Source: Fusobacterium mortiferum
GTDB taxonomy: Bacteria > Fusobacteriota > Fusobacteriia > Fusobacteriales > Fusobacteriaceae
Direction: 5' to 3'
NCBI RefSeq assembly: GCF_016900045.1
Contig: NZ_JACSNP010000001.1
Coordinates: 62,001-126,000 of the forward strand
Length of the DNA: 64,000 bases
Below, piece by piece: positions 51,701-60,599 of this stretch. Each line of letters starts with the position of its first letter. Within the stretch, counting starts at the first letter, position 1. The notes under the pieces were generated by a model. That model did not search any database and was not told the origin of the DNA. It saw only the letters and a program-made list of their open reading frames with translations. The position numbers and the translations under genes are program-made.

Positions 51701-53110
51701 GTGATAATCAATTCGACATTTCAAATGAATCACAGAAGTATCGAAGAGTTTGCTAGAGTGATGGTTCCAGAAGCTCTAGAGAAAACATTGGATATAGAGG
51801 TAAAAAAAGAGCAAGAAAATATAGTTATAACATTAACTATAGAGGGAGAAACAGAGAGTTTTATCTATCCAGACCAAAATGGAAGACTTGAAGACCAAGA
51901 GATAACAATGGTAAAGATATTGATACTAAAATTCTTTAAGAAAAATTACTCTTGGGGAGGTCTTATGGGAGTGAGACCTACTAAGGTAGTGAGAAGATTA
52001 TTAGCTCTAGGTTATAGTTATGATGAGATAAGAAGGATTATGAAAGATTTCTATATCGTTAGTGAGGAGAAAACTGAACTTTTAATAAAGGTTGTAAAAA
52101 AAGAGTTGGAATTTTTAGATAGAGAGCATATAAATTTATATATAGGGATACCATTTTGTCCAACTAAGTGTAAGTACTGTTCGTTTGCTTCATATGAGAT
52201 AAATAGTGGTGTTGGAAGATATTATAAGGATTTTGTAAAAACTCTACTGAAGGAGATAGAGATAACAGGAGAGTTTCTAAAGGAGGAAAACTTTAAAATT
52301 TCTTCAATCTATATTGGAGGTGGAACCCCAAGCACATTGACAGAGGATGATTTAGAAGCAATACTTTCAGCTGTAAATACTCATATAGATATGAGTGACG
52401 TGAGAGAGTTTACCTTTGAAGCTGGAAGAGAGGATACTCTTACAGATAGAAAACTAGAGATAGCTAAGCAGTATGGTGTTGATAGAATAAGTTTAAATCC
52501 ACAAACATTTAAGGTGGAAACTTTAAAGAAAGTAAATAGAAGATTTGATAGAGAGAATTTTGAAAAATATTATAAAAAAGCAAAAGATATAGGATTTATA
52601 ATAAATATGGATATAATAGTTGGGCTTCCAGATGAGACAACTGAAGATGTACTTTTTACTCTTAATGAATTGGAAAAATTTGATATTGAAAATTTAACAA
52701 TTCACACATTGGCATTTAAAAGAGCTTCAAATCTATTTAAAGAGAGTCAAGAGAGAGTGGAACTAGATGGAAAAGTTATAACAGAGGCTATAGGAAAATT
52801 AGTGGAGAAAAAGGGGATGAATCCATATTATCTATATAGACAAAAAAACATAATGGAATGGGGAGAGAATATAGGGTACTCAAAATTAGGATGTGAGTCT
52901 GTGTTTAATATTGAGATGATAGAGGAGAATCAGTCTACTATGGGATTAGGTGGAGGAGCTATTACTAAAATAGTTATTCCAGAGACTGAGTATAGAGATT
53001 ATATTGAAAGATATGTAAACCCTAAGGATCCAGCTCTTTATATAAGAGAGATGGAAGAGAGAATGGGAGCTAAAAAAGAGTTGTTTTTAAAATTAAAAAA
53101 TAAAAAGTGA
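51701..53110 (+). CDS. hemZ: Radical SAM coproporphyrinogen III oxidase-like protein HemZ
   Basis: Radical SAM enzyme of the HemN/HemZ group, 469 residues. The 4Fe-4S cluster motif CPTKCKYCSF (CxxxCxxC) follows a HemZ-type N-terminal extension of about 155 residues; SAM-binding SSIYIGGGTPSTLT, then RISLNPQTFKVETLKKVNR and MDIIVGLPDETTED are typical. HemZ was described as an oxygen-independent coproporphyrinogen oxidase but many homologues have no proven haem role. The start is GTG 51701 behind GGAGG; the in-frame TTG at 51689 overlaps that site. It adjoins pilT by 12 bp. Confidence 0.85.
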   Translation: MIINSTFQMNHRSIEEFARVMVPEALEKTLDIEVKKEQENIVITLTIEGETESFIYPDQNGRLEDQEITMVKILILKFFKKNYSWGGLMGVRPTKVVRRLLALGYSYDEIRRIMKDFYIVSEEKTELLIKVVKKELEFLDREHINLYIGIPFCPTKCKYCSFASYEINSGVGRYYKDFVKTLLKEIEITGEFLKEENFKISSIYIGGGTPSTLTEDDLEAILSAVNTHIDMSDVREFTFEAGREDTLTDRKLEIAKQYGVDRISLNPQTFKVETLKKVNRRFDRENFEKYYKKAKDIGFIINMDIIVGLPDETTEDVLFTLNELEKFDIENLTIHTLAFKRASNLFKESQERVELDGKVITEAIGKLVEKKGMNPYYLYRQKNIMEWGENIGYSKLGCESVFNIEMIEENQSTMGLGGGAITKIVIPETEYRDYIERYVNPKDPALYIREMEERMGAKKELFLKLKNKK

Positions 53111-53124
53111 GGGAAATTAGAGAT

Positions 53125-53646
53125 ATGAAGAAAATTTTAATTGTGGCATTTACTCTTTTGTTAAATCTGGGAATAGCTTATGGAAATCCTTTTGCAAATA
53201 GTGAGAGTTTTGATATAATAGTTAGTGAAAATGTTTTAGATGAAGAGAGTAAATATGTAGATGTTAATACAGCTTCTAAAGAGGAACTTATAAAGGGGGG
53301 AGTTACTCCTAAATTAGCGACTCTTATTGTGGAATATAGAGAGGAAACTGGAGGATTTGAGAATCTTAATGAGTTAAAAAGAATAAGGGGGATAGGTCAA
53401 GCTACCTTTGACAAATTGAGAAAAAAACTGAGAGTAAAGACTCAAATAGAGAAAAAACCTCTTTATATTAATGAGGCTAGTGATGTAGTACTAGGTTATT
53501 ATGGATTAGATAAGGGAGAGATAAAGGATATAAGAAAATATCTAAATAAAAATGGGAAAATAAATAGTAACTTAGATTTAATGAAAGTATTAAGTGAAAA
53601 AAACTATAGAGAATACAAATCAATTATAAAATATGATAAATTTTAG
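53125..53646 (+). CDS. comEA: ComEA-like helix-hairpin-helix DNA-binding protein
   Basis: Protein of 173 residues with an N-terminal signal peptide or anchor (ILIVAFTLLLNLGIAYG) and one pair of helix-hairpin-helix motifs: VDVNTASKEELIKGGVTPKL and FENLNELKRIRGIGQATFDK, the double-stranded DNA-binding core of ComEA. The C-terminal 60 residues are an extension not usual for ComEA. With pilT upstream it suggests DNA uptake machinery. The start ATG 53125 gives the best signal peptide. Its last 30 bp are repeated at 54105-54134. Confidence 0.85.
   Translation: MKKILIVAFTLLLNLGIAYGNPFANSESFDIIVSENVLDEESKYVDVNTASKEELIKGGVTPKLATLIVEYREETGGFENLNELKRIRGIGQATFDKLRKKLRVKTQIEKKPLYINEASDVVLGYYGLDKGEIKDIRKYLNKNGKINSNLDLMKVLSEKNYREYKSIIKYDKF
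53617..53646 (+). repeat. Direct repeat, copy 1 (end of comEA)
   Basis: The 30-bp AAATCAATTATAAAATATGA plus TAAATTTTAG is found again exactly at 54105-54134, 488 bp downstream. Copy 1 encodes the last nine residues and stop of comEA. Confidence 0.95.
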
Positions 53647-53678
53647 GAGTAAAAATATTTAAGTTATTTCAAGAGTAT

Positions 53679-54026
53679 TTGAAAAAAAGCTACTTTAAAC
53701 TTCCTAAATTAATAAAAGAGTTGGATACTATTGTAATTTTAAGAAATAGTTTATGTCATAAGGAAAGTTTAATAATATTTTTGGAAAAAGGCTATAAGAA
53801 AAATTTAAAAGAAAGAAAAAAAGCTAAAGAGCTTAGTTATAATTTGAATAGAAATTTTTTATATGAAAGGATAAATAGTATTGCATTTATCTTTGAATAT
53901 TATACATTAAGAAAAAGTGGTAAAATAAAAAAGCTTTCTGAAGAGAGTTGGATAAAAAAATATCACTGCTATAGAATCAATAATCAAGGAAAAAATTTCT
54001 TTAAAAAATTAAAGATAGAAATTTAA
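53679..54026 (+). CDS. Small protein, possibly C-terminal part of an Abi/HEPN-type protein
   Basis: Up to 115 residues, beginning at a doubtful TTG, and open upstream without a start (KIFKLFQEY before LKKSYF), so it is probably a 3' fragment. The segment IVILRNSLCHKESL resembles the RxxxxH motif of Abi_2/AbiF-type HEPN proteins (normally LRNxCAHH), and the helical composition agrees. The end YHCYRINNQGKNFFKKLKIE is not diagnostic. It is bounded by the 30-bp direct repeats and followed by its own hairpin terminator. Identity is tentative. Confidence 0.4.
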   Translation: MKKSYFKLPKLIKELDTIVILRNSLCHKESLIIFLEKGYKKNLKERKKAKELSYNLNRNFLYERINSIAFIFEYYTLRKSGKIKKLSEESWIKKYHCYRINNQGKNFFKKLKIEI

Positions 54027-54066
54027 AAAAGTCAAGTACCATCTAACATGAGATGTCTTGACTTTT
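54027..54066 (+). terminator. Long hairpin inside the insert
   Basis: AAAAGTCAAG pairs with CTTGACTTTT and an inner CATCT with AGATG, followed by GGGTTT. The A-rich 5' arm gives a T-run on both strands. Confidence 0.7.
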
Positions 54067-54104
54067 GGGTTTCGATGTTAAAATTATAACATATAAAAAT
54101 ATAT

Positions 54105-54134
54105 AAATCAATTATAAAATATGATAAATTTTAG
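54105..54134 (+). repeat. Direct repeat, copy 2 (ahead of hslO)
   Basis: Exact copy of the end of comEA, 18 bp before the hslO ATG. It suggests that the 458-bp segment between the copies was inserted after comEA. Confidence 0.95.
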
Positions 54135-54152
54135 AAAGAGAGTGATAGAGAA

Positions 54153-55040
54153 ATGGGAAAATTAATTAGAGGAGTAAGTAAAAATGCAAGATTTTTTGTT
54201 GTGGATACAACAGATATAGTTCAAGAGGCACAAAATATACATAAATGTAGTCCAACAGCTATTGATGCTTTTGGAAGATTACTTACAGCAGGAGTAATAA
54301 TGGGAAGTACACTAAAGGGTAATGATGTACTAACTCTTAGAACAGATACAAATGGACTATTAAATAATATGGTAGTAACTGCAGATGCTAATGGTGGAGT
54401 AAAGGGATATTTATCAAATCCAACAGCTGATGTACCACTAAAAGATAATGGAAGATCAGATGTAGGAGGATTAGTAGGAAAAGGATTTTTAAAGATAATC
54501 AAGGATATGGGATTGAAGGAGCCTTATGTAGGACTATCAGAGATACAATCTGGAGAGATAGCTCAAGATTTAGCTTACTATTTTTACAACTCAGAGCAAA
54601 CACCAACAGTTATAGCTTTAGGAGTGAAATTAAAGGATGAAAATACAGTTGAGTATGCAGGCGGATATATGATACAACTTCTACCTGGAGCAGAAGATGA
54701 TTTCATAACAGCTTTAGAAGAGAAAATAGGAGCTATTAGACCTATGACAGAACTTATGGCTGGAGGAATGGATATAAAAAGAATAGCAAAACTTCTTTAT
54801 GAAGATATGACAGATGAAACTTATGAAAGATTAGTAGAGCCATATGAGATATTAGAGGAAAAAGAGGTAAAATATAGTTGTAACTGTTCAGCTGATAAAT
54901 TTTATAAAGGGCTTATCACTTTAGGAAAGGATCAATTGAAAGATATATTTAGTAAAGAGAAAGAGCTAGAAGCAGAGTGTCACTTCTGTGGAAAGAGATA
55001 CAAATTTACTGAAGAGGATTTTAAAGATATAATTAAATAG
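54153..55040 (+). CDS. hslO: Hsp33 redox-regulated chaperone
   Basis: Holdase chaperone activated by oxidation of its zinc-bound cysteines. The 295 residues comprise an N-terminal core (SPTAIDAFGRLLTAGVIMGS; LSEIQSGEIAQDLAYYF), a linker helix, and the C-terminal zinc site SCNCSADKFYKGL and ECHFCGKRYKF (CxC and CxxC). All four cysteines are present, so redox control should work. It is a useful companion to rubrerythrin in an oxygen-sensitive cell. GAGTGAT/AGAGAG ribosome site precedes the ATG. Confidence 0.96.
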   Translation: MGKLIRGVSKNARFFVVDTTDIVQEAQNIHKCSPTAIDAFGRLLTAGVIMGSTLKGNDVLTLRTDTNGLLNNMVVTADANGGVKGYLSNPTADVPLKDNGRSDVGGLVGKGFLKIIKDMGLKEPYVGLSEIQSGEIAQDLAYYFYNSEQTPTVIALGVKLKDENTVEYAGGYMIQLLPGAEDDFITALEEKIGAIRPMTELMAGGMDIKRIAKLLYEDMTDETYERLVEPYEILEEKEVKYSCNCSADKFYKGLITLGKDQLKDIFSKEKELEAECHFCGKRYKFTEEDFKDIIK

Positions 55041-55090
55041 ATTAAAAATTTTTTGATATAGTTACTTTATGAGTGATTAGGAGAGTAAAT

Positions 55091-55849
55091 ATGAAGTTGA
55101 TAGATTCACATGCTCATTTAGATAATGAGCAATTTAATGAGGATAGAGCTGAGGTTTTACAAAGAGTAAAAGAGAATTTAGAGTTTGCTGTAAATATTGG
55201 CTATGATATAGAGAGTAGTAGAAAAAGTGTAAAGTACGCTAATGAGAATGACTTTATATATGCTGTAGTAGGAATACACCCGATTGATATAGCAGAGTAC
55301 TCTGATGAGGTAGAAAAAGAGCTAGAGGAGTTAGCTAAGAATGATAAAGTATTAGCAATAGGAGAGATAGGGCTGGACTACCACTGGATGACTCAGCCTA
55401 AAGAGGTACAACAAAAGTTTTTTAGAAAACAGATGGAGCTAGCTAGAAAAGTTGGAAAACCTGTAGTAATACACTCAAGAGATGCTATGGAGGATACACT
55501 TACAATATTGAAGGAGTTTCCTGACGTAGGAGGAATTTTTCACTGTTACCCAGGTTCTGTTGAGTCAGCAAAAGAGGTTATAGATAGATATTACCTAGGA
55601 ATAGGTGGGGTATTAACTTTTAAAAATGCTAAAACTCTTGTTAAAGTTGTAGAGAATATTCCATTAGATAGATTGATATTGGAGACTGATTGTCCATACA
55701 TGGCTCCAACTCCTCACAGAGGTAAGAGAAATGAGCCTATCTATGTTCAACATGTAGCAGAGAAGATAGCAGAAATAAAGGGAATTACCTTTGAAGAGGT
55801 AGCCAAAGCTACCAATGAAAATACAAAAAAAGCTTATAAGATGATGTAA
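55091..55849 (+). CDS. tatD: TatD-family metal-dependent deoxyribonuclease
   Basis: Amidohydrolase-superfamily nuclease of 252 residues: metal-binding SHAHLDNEQF at the start, AIGEIGLDYHW (glutamate), KPVVIHSRDAMEDTL, IFHCYPGS and LETDCPYMAPTPHRGK at the end. TatD enzymes process DNA 3' ends in repair and may remove D-aminoacyl groups in related YabD proteins. The start is ATG 55091 behind AGGAG; the GTG at 55073 lies upstream of that site. Confidence 0.93.
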   Translation: MKLIDSHAHLDNEQFNEDRAEVLQRVKENLEFAVNIGYDIESSRKSVKYANENDFIYAVVGIHPIDIAEYSDEVEKELEELAKNDKVLAIGEIGLDYHWMTQPKEVQQKFFRKQMELARKVGKPVVIHSRDAMEDTLTILKEFPDVGGIFHCYPGSVESAKEVIDRYYLGIGGVLTFKNAKTLVKVVENIPLDRLILETDCPYMAPTPHRGKRNEPIYVQHVAEKIAEIKGITFEEVAKATNENTKKAYKMM

Positions 55850-55858
55850 GGGGAAAAA

Positions 55859-56683
55859 ATGATAATTTGTCCTGTATGTAAAAAAGAGTTAATTAAAAAT
55901 GAAAGAACTTATAGATGTGAGAGTAACCACTCATTTGATATGGGAAAGCAAGGGTATTTAAACCTTTTGCTTTCTAATCAAAAACATAGTAAAACTCCTG
56001 GTGATGATAAGGAGATGGTATTAAGTAGAAAGAGATTTTTAGAAAAGGATTATTATAAGATAATATCTGATAGAGTAAACTCTTTAATACTTGAAAATCT
56101 TGGAGATAAAAAAAGTGTAAATATTCTAGATATAGGTTGTGGAGAGGGATATTATACTGGAAATATAAAGAGATTTTTAGAGAGTTTAGGAGTAGAGAGT
56201 AATATAATTGGTATAGATATCTCAAAAGAAGCAATTATCAGTGCAGCTAAAACATATAAGAACATAGAGTGGTTAGTAGCAAGTGCTATGAATATTCCAC
56301 TGGCTAATGAGAGTATGGATTTTGTAATCTGTATGTTTGCTAAGATTGTTCCAGAGGAGAAGATGAGAGTTTTAAAAGCTGGAGGTAAACTGATAGTTGT
56401 ATCCACAGGAGAGAAACATTTGCTTGAGTTAAAAGAGGTAGTTTATGAAAATGTTAGAACTGAATTTTACTCACCAGTTGAAGATTTAAAAATCTTTAAA
56501 CATTGTAAAACTGTAAATTGTACTGGAAAATCATTTATAGCTGAAAATGAGAGTATAAGAAATCTTTTTGATATGACTCCATATAAATGGAGAAGTCCAA
56601 AGGCTGGAGTAGATAGACTTTTTGCCTTAGATAATTTAGAGATTACTATTGATGTAAATATTGATGTATTTGAAAAGGTATAG
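55859..56683 (+). CDS. 23S rRNA (guanine-N1)-methyltransferase, RlmA family
   Basis: SAM-dependent methyltransferase of 274 residues. The N-terminal zinc site ICPVCKKELI plus CESNHSFD and the following GKQGYLNLL and KTPGDDKEMV are characteristic of RlmA (RrmA/TlrB), which methylates G745 or G748 of 23S rRNA helix 35. The SAM motif is ILDIGCGEGYYTG. RlmA(I) and RlmA(II) cannot be separated by eye. It lies 9 bp after tatD and 2 bp before acpS. Confidence 0.88.
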   Translation: MIICPVCKKELIKNERTYRCESNHSFDMGKQGYLNLLLSNQKHSKTPGDDKEMVLSRKRFLEKDYYKIISDRVNSLILENLGDKKSVNILDIGCGEGYYTGNIKRFLESLGVESNIIGIDISKEAIISAAKTYKNIEWLVASAMNIPLANESMDFVICMFAKIVPEEKMRVLKAGGKLIVVSTGEKHLLELKEVVYENVRTEFYSPVEDLKIFKHCKTVNCTGKSFIAENESIRNLFDMTPYKWRSPKAGVDRLFALDNLEITIDVNIDVFEKV

Positions 56684-56685
56684 AG

Positions 56686-57054
56686 ATGATATTAGGTATA
56701 GGAAATGATATTGTAGAGATAGCTAGAATAGAAAAAGCTATACAGAATGAGAGTTTCAAAAAAAGAGTATATACTGAAAGTGAGATAGAGCTAATAGAAA
56801 AAAAGGGGGCTGGAAAGGTTGCTAGCTACGCTGGAAGATTTTCGGCTAAGGAAGCTATATCTAAAGCTATGGGAACTGGTGTAAGGGGATTTAACCTTAT
56901 TGATATTGAGATATTGAGTGATGAATTAGGGAAACCAGTAGTAAATTTTAAAAATGAATTGGAAAAATTTATGAGGAATAAAAAAATTGAACTTTCTATA
57001 TCTCATTCAAAGGAGTATGCTACAGCTGTAGCAATTTTAATAACATTAGATTAA
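56686..57054 (+). CDS. acpS: Holo-[acyl-carrier-protein] synthase
   Basis: Transfers 4'-phosphopantetheine from CoA to the serine of acyl carrier protein. The 122 residues have the two AcpS signatures: GIGNDIVEIARI (Mg-binding aspartate) and RFSAKEAISKAMG (glutamate and lysine), with SISHSKEYATAVAI at the end. The length is standard. It begins 2 bp after the rlmA-like gene. Confidence 0.95.
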   Translation: MILGIGNDIVEIARIEKAIQNESFKKRVYTESEIELIEKKGAGKVASYAGRFSAKEAISKAMGTGVRGFNLIDIEILSDELGKPVVNFKNELEKFMRNKKIELSISHSKEYATAVAILITLD

Positions 57055-57080
57055 TTTTCATTTTTAAAGAGAGGATTGTT

Positions 57081-57536
57081 ATGGTGGATAAAGATTTTTA
57101 TAAAGAGTTAGAAGAGTTTATAGATGGATTAAAGGATAAGAAAGATGATGTAAAGATACTAAATTTCGTTGTAGAGAAGCTGGATAGTATACCTAAAGAG
57201 GTTCAAAAATTTATAGCTGATAAAACGGGGTTAATGGAGATATCTATTGAGAATACAATAAATTTCTATCCTAAATTCAGAAGTAAAGTAAGTGATGTAA
57301 AAGAGGTAGCTATCTGTACTGGAATGAGTTGTGGTCCAGCTGGTGGATTTGAGATATTTAATGAGATTGCAGCACTTTTAAAAATAGATAAAAATGGACT
57401 ATCTCAAGATGGAAAAATAATGTTAACAAATAAGAGATGTTTTGGAAGATGTTCAAAAGGTCCAAACGTTTCAATAGATGGAGAGATTTATAGCTTAATG
57501 AGTCTACAAGATGTAAAAAGAAAATTAGGATTATAG
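57081..57536 (+). CDS. NuoE-like [2Fe-2S] thioredoxin-fold protein
   Basis: Protein of 151 residues related to the NuoE/HydA-E subunits of NADH dehydrogenases and electron-bifurcating hydrogenases. The four cysteine ligands are in AICTGMSCGPAGG (CxxxxC) and RCFGRCSKGPNVSIDG (CxxxC), behind the helical N-terminal domain (FIADKTGLMEISIENTI). No nuoF-like flavoprotein gene adjoins it in this window, so its partner is unknown. It has an ordinary GAGG ribosome site. Confidence 0.8.
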   Translation: MVDKDFYKELEEFIDGLKDKKDDVKILNFVVEKLDSIPKEVQKFIADKTGLMEISIENTINFYPKFRSKVSDVKEVAICTGMSCGPAGGFEIFNEIAALLKIDKNGLSQDGKIMLTNKRCFGRCSKGPNVSIDGEIYSLMSLQDVKRKLGL

Positions 57537-57546
57537 GAGGGGTATT

Positions 57547-58648
57547 TTGGATATACTAGATATAAAGAGAGAGTTTTCTGAATACAAAAAAAAGATAGAA
57601 GATATTAGGGGGTCTCTTTGACTTAGAAAAGAGAGAAAATAGAATAGCCGAACTTGAGAAAAAGACAATGGAGGATAACTTCTGGAATGATAAAAGAACA
57701 AGTTCAGCTATAATAAAAGAGATGAATGGAGAGAAGGAGTTAGTAGCTGAATTTAAAAATCTAGTAACTGAGCTTGAGAATGAAGAGGTACTTATTGAGT
57801 TTGTAGAGCAAGGGGAAACAGATTTTCAAGAGGAACTAGAGGAAAAACATCTTATCTTAGGAAAAGATGTAGAGCATTTTGATACAAGACTTCTATTAGA
57901 TGGTGATTATGACTCTAATAACGCAATAGTTACTATACACTCTGGAGCTGGTGGAACAGAGGCTTGTGACTGGGCTGATATGTTGTATAGAATGTATTCG
58001 AGATGGTGTAGTGATAAGAAGTATAAGATTAGTGAGATGGATTTTATGCCAGGGGATAGTGTGGGTATAAAATCAATAACTTTTATGGTAGAGGGAATGA
58101 ATGCCTTTGGATACCTAAAGAGTGAAAAGGGAGTTCATAGATTAGTAAGAATATCACCTTTTGATGCCAATAAGAAAAGACATACTTCTTTTGCTTCTGT
58201 AGAGGTAGTACCAGAGGTAGATGATAGTATTGAGGTAAATATTGAGCCATCAGATATTAGAATAGATACTTACAGAGCTAGTGGAGCTGGTGGACAACAC
58301 GTAAATATGACTGACTCAGCTGTTAGAATTACTCACTTTCCTACTGGAATAGTGGTAACTTGTCAAAGAGAGAGATCTCAATTAAATAATAGAGAAACTG
58401 CTATGAAACTTTTAAAATCTAAGCTAATAGAGTTAGAGATGAAAAAGAAAGAGGAAGAGTTGAAGAAATTACAGGGAGAACAAAGTGATATCGGTTGGGG
58501 AAATCAGATACGTTCATATGTATTCCAGCCATATACTTTAGTTAAAGACCATAGAACAAACTGTGAGTCTGGAAATATCAAAGCTGTAATGGATGGAGAT
58601 ATTGATATTTTTATCAATGGATATTTAAGATGGAATAAAGTCAGATAA
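57547..58648 (+). CDS. prfB: Peptide chain release factor 2, programmed +1 frameshift
   Basis: RF2 recognises UAA and UGA. Translation begins at TTG 57547 (behind GGAGGGG) and reads 24 codons to an in-frame TGA at 57619, codon 25. The context AGG GGG TCT CTT TGA C is the classic autoregulatory site: Shine-Dalgarno-like AGGGGG, slippery CTT and the poor terminator TGAC. Shifting +1 (skipping T57619) continues as DLEKRENRIAELEKK into the RF2 body, 366 residues in all. The stop-codon tripeptide SPF is in VRISPFDANKKRHTSF, and the GGQ motif is in GAGGQHVNMTDSAVRITH. The frame from ATG 57668 is only a partial protein. Confidence 0.97.
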
Positions 58649-58733
58649 AAAATTCAAATAACTCTTTAAAAAAATTTAAAATTGTGATAGAATTTAGAGA
58701 AAACTATTTATTATTTATATGGGAGAGGATAAA

Positions 58734-60248
58734 ATGGAAAAGAAAGTAAGAACAAGAATAGCTCCATCACCTACTGGGGATCCTCACGTAGGTACTGCTT
58801 ATATAGCACTATTCAACCTAGCTTTTGCTAAATCTAACAATGGAGATTTTATCTTAAGAATAGAGGATACAGACCAAAATAGATATACTGAAGGTTCAGA
58901 GCAAATGATATTTGATGCTCTTCACTGGTTAGGATTAGATTATGCAGAGGGTCCAGATGTTGGAGGAGAGTATGGACCATATAGACAATCAGAAAGATTC
59001 CACCTATATGGAGACTATGCTAAAAAGCTTGTAGAACAAGGAGGAGCTTACTACTGTTTCTGTACTCAAGACAGACTTGATAAATTAAGAGAGAGACAAA
59101 AGGCTATGGGAAAAGCTCCTGGATATGATGGATGTTGTCGTTCGTTAACTCCAGAAGAGATTCAAGCTAAATTAGAAGCTGGAGAACCATATGTAATCAG
59201 ATTAAAAATGCCTTATGAGGGAGATACAATTATCCATGATAGATTAAGAGGGGATATAGTATTTGAAAACAATAAGATAGATGACCAAGTACTATTAAAA
59301 GCAGATGGATTCCCTACTTACCACCTAGCAAATGTAGTAGATGATCACTTAATGGGAATAACTCACGTTATAAGAGCTGAAGAGTGGATAGCTTCTACAC
59401 CTAAGCATATTCAATTATACAAAGCTTTTGGATGGGATCAACCAGAATTTATTCACATGCCATTACTTAGAAATGCAGATAGAACAAAAATATCTAAGAG
59501 AAAAAATCCAGTATCTTTAATTTGGTATAAAGAAGAGGGATATTTAAAAGAGGGAATAGTAAACTTCTTAGGATTAATGGGATACTCATTTGGAGAAAAC
59601 AAAGAGATATTCACATTACAAGAGTTCATTGATAACTTTAATATAGATAAAGTTTCTCTTGGAGGACCTGTATTTGACCTTGTAAAACTTGGTTGGGTAA
59701 ATAACCAACATATGAGAATGAAAGATATAAATGAATTAACAGATTTAGCTATACCTTTCTTTAGACAATTAGGATATGTTGGAGAAGAGGTTTCTGAACA
59801 TGAGTATAGAGCTCTTGTTAAGATAGTAGAAATCTTAAGAGAGTCAGCTCAAACATTAAAAGAGATAGCTAAAGAATCAGCAGTTTACTTTGAAGATACA
59901 TTTGAACTTCCAGTAGTAACTGAAGATATGAACAAAAAAGAGAGAAAAAGTGTAGAGAAATTAAATGAATCTATCCTTGACCCAGTTGGAAAAGAGTCTA
60001 TCAAGTTATTTATGAAAAAACTTGAAGCTTGGGAAAAAGAGGACTTCACAATAGAGGAAGCTAAAGAGTTATTACACTCTACATTAGAAGAGATGGGAGA
60101 GGGACCAGCTAAAGTTTATATGCCATTAAGAGCAGTAATAACTGGACAAGCTAGAGGTGCTGACCTATACAACGTTCTATTTATAATTGGTAAAACAAGA
60201 ACATTAAATAGAATGAAAGCTATGATAGAAAAATACAACGTATTATAA
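58734..60248 (+). CDS. gltX: Glutamyl-tRNA synthetase
   Basis: Class I synthetase charging tRNA-Glu. The 504 residues contain the HIGH-type motif PSPTGDPHVGTAY, the zinc-site-like CFCTQDRLDKL region, GEPYVIRLKMP and the KMSKS-type motif RTKISKRKNP, then the anticodon-binding C-terminal domain. Length is typical. The start is ATG 58734 behind GGGAGAGG; the in-frame ATG at 58719 includes that site. A non-discriminating form that also charges tRNA-Gln is possible but cannot be seen here. It has its own promoter-like TTTAAA-17-TAGAAT upstream. Confidence 0.96.
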   Translation: MEKKVRTRIAPSPTGDPHVGTAYIALFNLAFAKSNNGDFILRIEDTDQNRYTEGSEQMIFDALHWLGLDYAEGPDVGGEYGPYRQSERFHLYGDYAKKLVEQGGAYYCFCTQDRLDKLRERQKAMGKAPGYDGCCRSLTPEEIQAKLEAGEPYVIRLKMPYEGDTIIHDRLRGDIVFENNKIDDQVLLKADGFPTYHLANVVDDHLMGITHVIRAEEWIASTPKHIQLYKAFGWDQPEFIHMPLLRNADRTKISKRKNPVSLIWYKEEGYLKEGIVNFLGLMGYSFGENKEIFTLQEFIDNFNIDKVSLGGPVFDLVKLGWVNNQHMRMKDINELTDLAIPFFRQLGYVGEEVSEHEYRALVKIVEILRESAQTLKEIAKESAVYFEDTFELPVVTEDMNKKERKSVEKLNESILDPVGKESIKLFMKKLEAWEKEDFTIEEAKELLHSTLEEMGEGPAKVYMPLRAVITGQARGADLYNVLFIIGKTRTLNRMKAMIEKYNVL

Positions 60249-60253
60249 TTGAG

Positions 60254-60287
60254 AAAATCTCCAGTGTAAAAGCTGGAGTTTTTTTTC
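60254..60287 (+). terminator. Terminator of gltX
   Basis: CTCCAG with CTGGAG plus flanking AAAAT/TTTTT pairs, then T8. Confidence 0.85.
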
Positions 60288-60288
60288 T

Positions 60289-60440
60289 AAAAAAATAAAA
60301 AAATATTTAAACTTTTTCTATACCATTAGAGTCTAAATAGTATAAGTAATAAAAGATGAGATAAAAATATTACTTATAAAAAAATAAAAAATATTTAAAC
60401 TTTTTTATGAATAAAGAAGTCTAAATAGTATATTAATAAT
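60289..60440 (+). repeat. Two diverged direct copies of a 60-bp AT-rich unit
   Basis: Copy A (60289-60351) and copy B (about 60379-60440) share the same order: poly-A, TATTTAAACTTTTT, a variable 13-16 bp, AGTCTAAATAGTATA, then TAATAA. They look like duplicated regulatory or promoter DNA. No ORF is present in either. Confidence 0.7.
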
Positions 60441-60599
60441 AGTGATAATTTTTTCATAAAACTTTCCCCAAAGATTTTCCCTCTCTCCCAAGAGGGAAAA
60501 AGATGCTAGTAACAACATTGATATATATAAACATAAAAAATCTCTCCCGAAGAGATAGAGTTGATTACCCCTAGTTGTCAGCTCTATCTCTTTTTCTTT
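60441..60599 (+). ncRNA. Candidate small noncoding RNA with two hairpins
   Basis: No ORF. A perfect 10-bp hairpin TTTTCCCTCT-CTCCCA-AGAGGGAAAA lies at 60475-60500. A long terminator follows at 60551-60599: AGAGATAGAG...CTCTATCTCT with T5CTTT. With the duplicated unit just upstream as a possible promoter region, this is the layout of a small RNA gene, but I recognise no family and cannot place a sure promoter. Confidence 0.4.
60551..60599 (+). terminator. Strong terminator of the candidate small RNA
   Basis: AGAGATAGAGTTGA pairs with TCAGCTCTATCTCT (a G-U included) and is followed by TTTTTCTTT. Confidence 0.75.

Noticed and set aside
57668-58648. prfB as a gene starting at ATG 57668
   Set aside because: It would lack the first RF2 domain; the upstream TTG frame and +1 shift site restore a full-length protein.
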